Shown piece by piece: positions 30,336-34,901 of a DNA stretch of 34,901 nucleotides; position 1 is the stretch's first letter; the number at the start of each line of letters is the position of its first letter. The notes beneath the pieces are model-generated. The model was not told the origin of the DNA. It worked only from the letters and a program-made list of their open reading frames with translations, and did no database searches. Position numbers and translations under genes: made by a program. The DNA lies in NCBI GenBank assembly GCA_903838025.1, contig CAILXB010000031.1, positions 1-34,901 of the forward strand, read 5' to 3'. The DNA is from an uncultured Chlorobiaceae bacterium. Its GTDB lineage: Bacteria > Bacteroidota > Chlorobiia > Chlorobiales > Chlorobiaceae.

Positions 30336-31393
30336 AACACCCTGCTCTTCACGCCTTCAGCATCGCGCAGATGGACACCTGAAAAAAACATGACACCGTA
30401 ACCGAAACTGTACCAGAGAAGTTCCTTGAAGCGCCTCAAAAGCACAAAAGCGCCATAGTCAGCGACATCATTCATGCCAAGTGCCTGAAAAAAGAGTCGA
30501 TAGCCCAACTCCTGCACACCGAGTCCTGACGGGATGAAAAAAAAGAGAACACGGAGCATGGTAATTGCCGTATCCATAGCAAGCACCTGCAAAAAAGAGA
30601 GTTCAACGCCAAGTAACCGCAGTATGATGTAACTCTCAATTGCAAGCATGAACCAGGCAAGAATATAAAGAAGCAAGACAAAAACAAGCCGAACGGCAAA
30701 AGGTGCATCAAAACTCTTCAACTCCTCATCGGTATCAAGAAATCCTCTCTCCCGGGCAAGCAGCCATGTTTTCACCTTTTTAAAGGGCACCAGCATCAAG
30801 AGCCTATGCACATTGTGAGCAGCGTTCCCATTAAGCAAAAGCAAAAGCAAAAAAAGGAAAACAAAAAACATAATTGTGCCAGCTCCAACCATAATGTAAC
30901 CAAGCACACCTACAGGAAATATCGGAATGGAGATCGTCTGCAGAAGTGAAAATCCGGCGACAGCGCCGATAATGGTATAAATTCCTTGTGCCACACCAAG
31001 CATAAGTTTGCGTACGGCAACACTTGCAACTCCGGCTGGAAGAGGAATTCCCATAAAACGGTGACAAAGAAAAGGGCGAAGAGGTTCACCAACCGCTACT
31101 CCGGCAGGAAGCGTCATCGAAATGGTTTCGGCTATAAACTGAATCTTCAGCAACTTTGAAAACGATATTGCCGTTATGCTCGGTGGAAAGACCCTTATCC
31201 ATGCAAACGTTTCCAAAAGATGGAGCGCAAGAAAAGGCAAAAGGATAACTACGGAGGGAAAGCCGATTGATGAGATACGGCCAATCACACTGGCGAAGTC
31301 AATTTGGCGAAACTGAAACACAACCAGAACAATGCCGAGGCCAAGACCGATGTAACCAGCCAGGGTACTGCCGGATTTTTTCGTCAATTGCAT
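30332..31393 (-). CDS. Flippase-like / lysylphosphatidylglycerol synthase TM-region (UPF0104, YbhN-like) integral membrane protein
   Basis: Multiple TM segments, FFFIPSGLGVQELGYRLFFQALGM motif; likely start MQLTKKSG at 31393, track ORF opens at 31450. 4-nt overlap with the next gene. Confidence 0.82.
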   Translation of the reverse strand: MQLTKKSGSTLAGYIGLGLGIVLVVFQFRQIDFASVIGRISSIGFPSVVILLPFLALHLLETFAWIRVFPPSITAISFSKLLKIQFIAETISMTLPAGVAVGEPLRPFLCHRFMGIPLPAGVASVAVRKLMLGVAQGIYTIIGAVAGFSLLQTISIPIFPVGVLGYIMVGAGTIMFFVFLFLLLLLLNGNAAHNVHRLLMLVPFKKVKTWLLARERGFLDTDEELKSFDAPFAVRLVFVLLLYILAWFMLAIESYIILRLLGVELSFLQVLAMDTAITMLRVLFFFIPSGLGVQELGYRLFFQALGMNDVADYGAFVLLRRFKELLWYSFGYGVMFFSGVHLRDAEGVKSRVL

Positions 31394-31591
31394 AAATAAT
31401 CGGGAGAGAAGGCTAAAAAAACATTCAAAACTCATTTCCACAGTTTGCAAAGATAAGAATGTATGGTTAAATATTTATTAATCATTGAAATTGCCATGAA
31501 CGTACCACTCAACCAGTTTGTGGTGCCCTTGTGAAATTCCGAACGGTTTACCCTGTTACAGGCTCTTGTCACCAACAAAAACCTTGCACTG

Positions 31592-33424
31592 ATGGGACTT
31601 ATTAATCCTGACTTCCAGACATTACCAGAGCTCTTCTCCTCTGTTTTTCACCACTTCAACGGGCAGGAATCAAAATTTCCAATCGCAAGGAAGATCAATG
31701 GGGTGTATGAACCTATCTCTTATGATGCTTTTCAGCGTGATGTCCACGCTTTCTCGGCATTTCTGAAACACAATGGCATCACAACAAAAGAGCGGGTTGC
31801 CATTCTTTCAGAAAACAGGCCCGGGTGGTATCTTTCCGATATGGCGATCCTGAACATAGGGGCAATCAATGTCCCCCTCTACCCCTCCCTGCCAGCCAAC
31901 CAGATTGAGTACATTCTCAACAACAGCAGCGCAAAGGCCGTTATCGTCTCCAACATGCTTCAGCTTGGCAAAATCCTGTCAATCTGGCAGAATTTGCCGG
32001 AGTTGACCCTTGTTGTGGTCATGAATCGCCTTGAGGAGGCCATAGAGGATGTTTTAGACCTCAACCAGGCCAAGGCGATGGGCGATAAAATTCTTGAAGA
32101 GAAACCGTGGATCCTTGATGGAACGCTTGTCGAACCCGACGATGTTGCCACCATCATCTACACGTCAGGCACAACAGGAGTTCCGAAAGGGGTGATGCTG
32201 ACACACCGCAATATCTGTGAAAACGTCAAATCGTGCTCATCGGTCATTCGGCTTGATAATTCTGATTGCGGACTCTCATTCCTGCCTCTCTCCCATGCTT
32301 ATGAGCGAACCGGTGGTTATTACCTCCTTTTTGCCTGTGGAGCAACCATCTGTCTGGCCGAAAGTGTTGAAACGATATCACTGAACATGAGTGAGGCGCG
32401 GCCAACCATCATCTTTACCGTTCCACGGCTGTTTGACCGTATCAAAATGAGCATACTCAAGCAGATTTCAACCCAAAGCGCCATAAAGCAAAAAATCTTT
32501 TACTGGGCACTGAAGACAGGAGAAGCATATCACAGGGAAATCAATAAAAAAGGTAAGGCACAAAAATTTCTTTCCATGCAGCATGCCTTGGCCGAAAAGC
32601 TTGTCTACAGCAAAATCAAAAGCAAATTTGGCGGAAGATTGCGCTATTTTGTTTCAGGAGGAGCCGCTTTGCCGCAAAAAGTTGGCGAGTTTTTTCAGGC
32701 ACTCGATATCCGTATCCTTGAGGGGTTCGGTCTAACTGAAACCTCACCGGTAACTCATGTCAATCGTCCCGAAAAAATCAAATATGGCACTGTAGGGCCT
32801 GCGGTCAACAATGTAGAGGTCAAGATTGCCGAGGATGGCGAAATACTGCTGAAAGGCCCCAATATCATGAAGGGATACTGGAAAGATGAGGTGGCCACCC
32901 GTGAAGTTCTCAAGGATGGATGGTTCTATACCGGAGACATTGGAGTTATTGACCAGGATGGCTATCTGAAAATAACCGACAGAAAAAAACATATCATCGT
33001 TACCTCTGGCGGTAAAAATATTGCACCAATGCCGATTGAAGAACTGATCTCTGAAAGCCCTTATGTCGATCAGGTAATTGTTATTGGCGAAAAAAGACCC
33101 TTTCTGATCGCCCTTATTGTGCCTGACTTCAACAAGCTTAAGGAGTTTACCGTTGCTGAAGGAGTTGTTGCTGCTACAAACAAAGAGCTTATTGAAAACA
33201 AAGCTGTTCTACAGATTTTTGAAAAGCTCATCCGCACTGTTTCACGGCAGCTTGCCACTCATGAAAAGGTGCGCAAGTTTCTGCTGGTCGAAACCGCATT
33301 TACCATTGAGAACGACCACATGACCCCAACCATGAAGCTTAAACGCAAGGCGATTACCGTGCGCTACGCTGCCGAGATCGACAAGGTCTACAACACCCTC
33401 AATATGGTTTACAATACAGAATAA
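31592..33424 (+). CDS. Long-chain fatty-acid--CoA ligase (AMP-binding)
   Basis: [82 protein letters not shown]. Confidence 0.95.
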   Translation: MGLINPDFQTLPELFSSVFHHFNGQESKFPIARKINGVYEPISYDAFQRDVHAFSAFLKHNGITTKERVAILSENRPGWYLSDMAILNIGAINVPLYPSLPANQIEYILNNSSAKAVIVSNMLQLGKILSIWQNLPELTLVVVMNRLEEAIEDVLDLNQAKAMGDKILEEKPWILDGTLVEPDDVATIIYTSGTTGVPKGVMLTHRNICENVKSCSSVIRLDNSDCGLSFLPLSHAYERTGGYYLLFACGATICLAESVETISLNMSEARPTIIFTVPRLFDRIKMSILKQISTQSAIKQKIFYWALKTGEAYHREINKKGKAQKFLSMQHALAEKLVYSKIKSKFGGRLRYFVSGGAALPQKVGEFFQALDIRILEGFGLTETSPVTHVNRPEKIKYGTVGPAVNNVEVKIAEDGEILLKGPNIMKGYWKDEVATREVLKDGWFYTGDIGVIDQDGYLKITDRKKHIIVTSGGKNIAPMPIEELISESPYVDQVIVIGEKRPFLIALIVPDFNKLKEFTVAEGVVAATNKELIENKAVLQIFEKLIRTVSRQLATHEKVRKFLLVETAFTIENDHMTPTMKLKRKAITVRYAAEIDKVYNTLNMVYNTE

Positions 33425-33447
33425 CGTGGGCGGGTGACCCCATACAA

Positions 33448-34287
33448 TCAACTTCCCTTTATTTTAAGGAAGTGAAGAGCGTCGGAAGCGGCGCTTTTTG
33501 ATTGTTCAACTACTCCCTCAGCGATGAGATCATCAATAATTTCATCAAGATTCCAGGGGCAATCGCCGTATTTCTCCTTAATCTCTTCAACAAAAAGAAC
33601 TTCTGAACGAACGAGATCATGCACAAGCCGGCCTCGATACCACCTTTTTGAACCATGAAACGTTGACTGTCGGCCAAGTGAGCGGATTCCGCTCCGTTTA
33701 CTGGTGAGCAACAGTGCGCCGTAATCCATCAGGGCATTATGCCATTCACGACTTCGACCCAGGGGCAGCAACGCTTCAGCCGCCTGTTGAAGATTCAAAG
33801 GCGAAATATCTTCCGAAAGCATGAACTCGTGAATCATGATACGGCGGATGTTGGTGTCAACAGCAGCAGCATCAAAATTATCAGCAAAGACAGGAATTGA
33901 ACGACAGGTATACTCACCTATACCGGGAAGTGTTTTCAGAAGGTCAGGCCTTGGGGGAACAACTCCACCAAAACGCTCCACAATGATAGAAGCAGAGCGG
34001 TGCAACCGAACAGCCCTTGAGTTATAACCGAGACCACTCCACATCGCCAGCACCTCTTTGAGCTGAGCCGATGCAAGAGTCGAAACATCAGGAAAATGTT
34101 GAAGCCAGGCTTCATATTTTGGAATCACCCTTTCAGCCTGCGTCTGCTGCAGCATGATCTCGCTGATCATAACAGCATAACGATCAGTGCTCTCCCTCCA
34201 GGGAAAGCTCCTTCGATTCAACCGGTAAAAATCAAAAATCTTCTGGCGAAAAAGTTCAATCTTCTGGCCGCTAAACTCCAATTTCAT
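33448..34287 (-). CDS. MutY-like (HhH-GPD) DNA glycosylase lacking Fe-S cluster cysteines and C-terminal NUDIX-like domain
   Basis: FPWRESTDRYAVMISEIMLQQTQAERVIPKYEAWLQHFP, LPGIGEYTCRSIPVFA, AAVDTNIRRIM, WHNALMDYGALLLTSKRSG (no CX6CX2CX5C). Confidence 0.88.
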   Translation of the reverse strand: MKLEFSGQKIELFRQKIFDFYRLNRRSFPWRESTDRYAVMISEIMLQQTQAERVIPKYEAWLQHFPDVSTLASAQLKEVLAMWSGLGYNSRAVRLHRSASIIVERFGGVVPPRPDLLKTLPGIGEYTCRSIPVFADNFDAAAVDTNIRRIMIHEFMLSEDISPLNLQQAAEALLPLGRSREWHNALMDYGALLLTSKRSGIRSLGRQSTFHGSKRWYRGRLVHDLVRSEVLFVEEIKEKYGDCPWNLDEIIDDLIAEGVVEQSKSAASDALHFLKIKGS

Positions 34288-34305
34288 TGGGTGGAATGAT
34301 AATCA

Positions 34306-34337
34306 ACGCACCCTTGCAGGATCCCGCAAGGGTGCGT
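34306..34337. terminator. Strong hairpin downstream of rplS
   Basis: 12-bp perfect stem acgcacccttgc...gcaagggtgcgt between the rplS stop and the MutY-like gene; no clear U-tract on the minus-strand side. Confidence 0.55.
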
Positions 34338-34350
34338 CGCAAAAAAAAGT

Positions 34351-34713
34351 TCAGACCTTTTCCGCAATCTTGCGTTCCTTGACTTTCAATGCGGCCTTGC
34401 CTGTACGTTTGCGCAAGTAGAAAAGTTTTGCCCTTCTTGCCTTGCCGTGCTTGACCACCGTAACACTCTCAATGTTGGGAGAGTTGACCGGAATAATGCG
34501 TTCAACACCAACACCATGAGAAATTTTGCGGACGGTGATGGTTTTATTCCCGCCAGCACCACGATCGCTGATAACAACACCCTCAAAAGCCTGAAGTCTC
34601 TCTTTTTCGCCTTCAATAACCTTCAACTGAATCTTGACGGTATCACCCGGATTGATTTCCGGAAAATCTGTAACTGCCTGAGTGGCTTCAACCAACCTGA
34701 TTAACTGATCCAT
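34351..34713 (-). CDS. rplS: 50S ribosomal protein L19
   Basis: [84 protein letters not shown]. Confidence 0.97.
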   Translation of the reverse strand: MDQLIRLVEATQAVTDFPEINPGDTVKIQLKVIEGEKERLQAFEGVVISDRGAGGNKTITVRKISHGVGVERIIPVNSPNIESVTVVKHGKARRAKLFYLRKRTGKAALKVKERKIAEKV

Positions 34714-34732
34714 GACAACTGTGCTATTTACG

Positions 34733-34901
34733 TTATTTTTTCTTTAATTCTAAACAATCTTGACCAAGAAGATCCGGCCGACGCTCCCGAGTTCTCTCAA
34801 GAGCATTTTCGCTACGCCACTGCTCAATATTACGATGGTGACCTTTCAACAAAACTTCAGGCACCTTCATTCCCCTGAATTCCGCTGGACGGGTGTAATA
34901 G
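34733..34901 (-). CDS. trmD: tRNA (guanine-N1)-methyltransferase, C-terminal fragment (truncated by window end)
   Basis: Reverse-complement reading [54 protein letters not shown]; trmD-rplS order is typical. Confidence 0.92.
   Translation of the reverse strand, partial: YYTRPAEFRGMKVPEVLLKGHHRNIEQWRSENALERTRERRPDLLGQDCLELKKK

Noticed and set aside
1-34901. CRISPR array, transposon or prophage
   Set aside because: No regularly spaced repeats, transposase, integrase or phage structural genes recognised on either strand.

Overview
The window looks like chromosomal DNA of a green sulfur bacterium (Chlorobi). That placement is an inference from gene content, e.g. SQR, class II FBA and the protein sequence style. 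Most of it is housekeeping: argG (3' part), argH, two tail-specific proteases flanking tatA and a methyltransferase, class II fructose-bisphosphate aldolase, an M20 amidohydrolase, a CBS protein, rpiB, ppk1, 5-FTHF cyclo-ligase, pyrC, acyl-CoA synthetase, a MutY-like glycosylase, rplS and trmD (3' part), plus one tRNA-Cys. The best candidate for an under-described system is the minus-strand operon at ~26317-31450: a flippase-like membrane protein, a GT-B-like protein, a NeuA-like CMP-sugar synthetase, a KdnB-like Fe-ADH and a KdnA-like DegT aminotransferase. It resembles the Shewanella Kdo8N (8-amino-Kdo) pathway but has a sialic-acid-type cytidylyltransferase. Other points of interest: a hybrid histidine kinase whose phosphoacceptor His is replaced by Arg, next to an intact paralog 19 kb away; a MutY-like glycosylase with no Fe-S cluster cysteines; an unlisted 52-aa ORF downstream of SQR; an orphan HigA antitoxin with a possible operator palindrome; and a prc duplication around tatA. 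All family calls come from motif recognition by eye; no database search was run.
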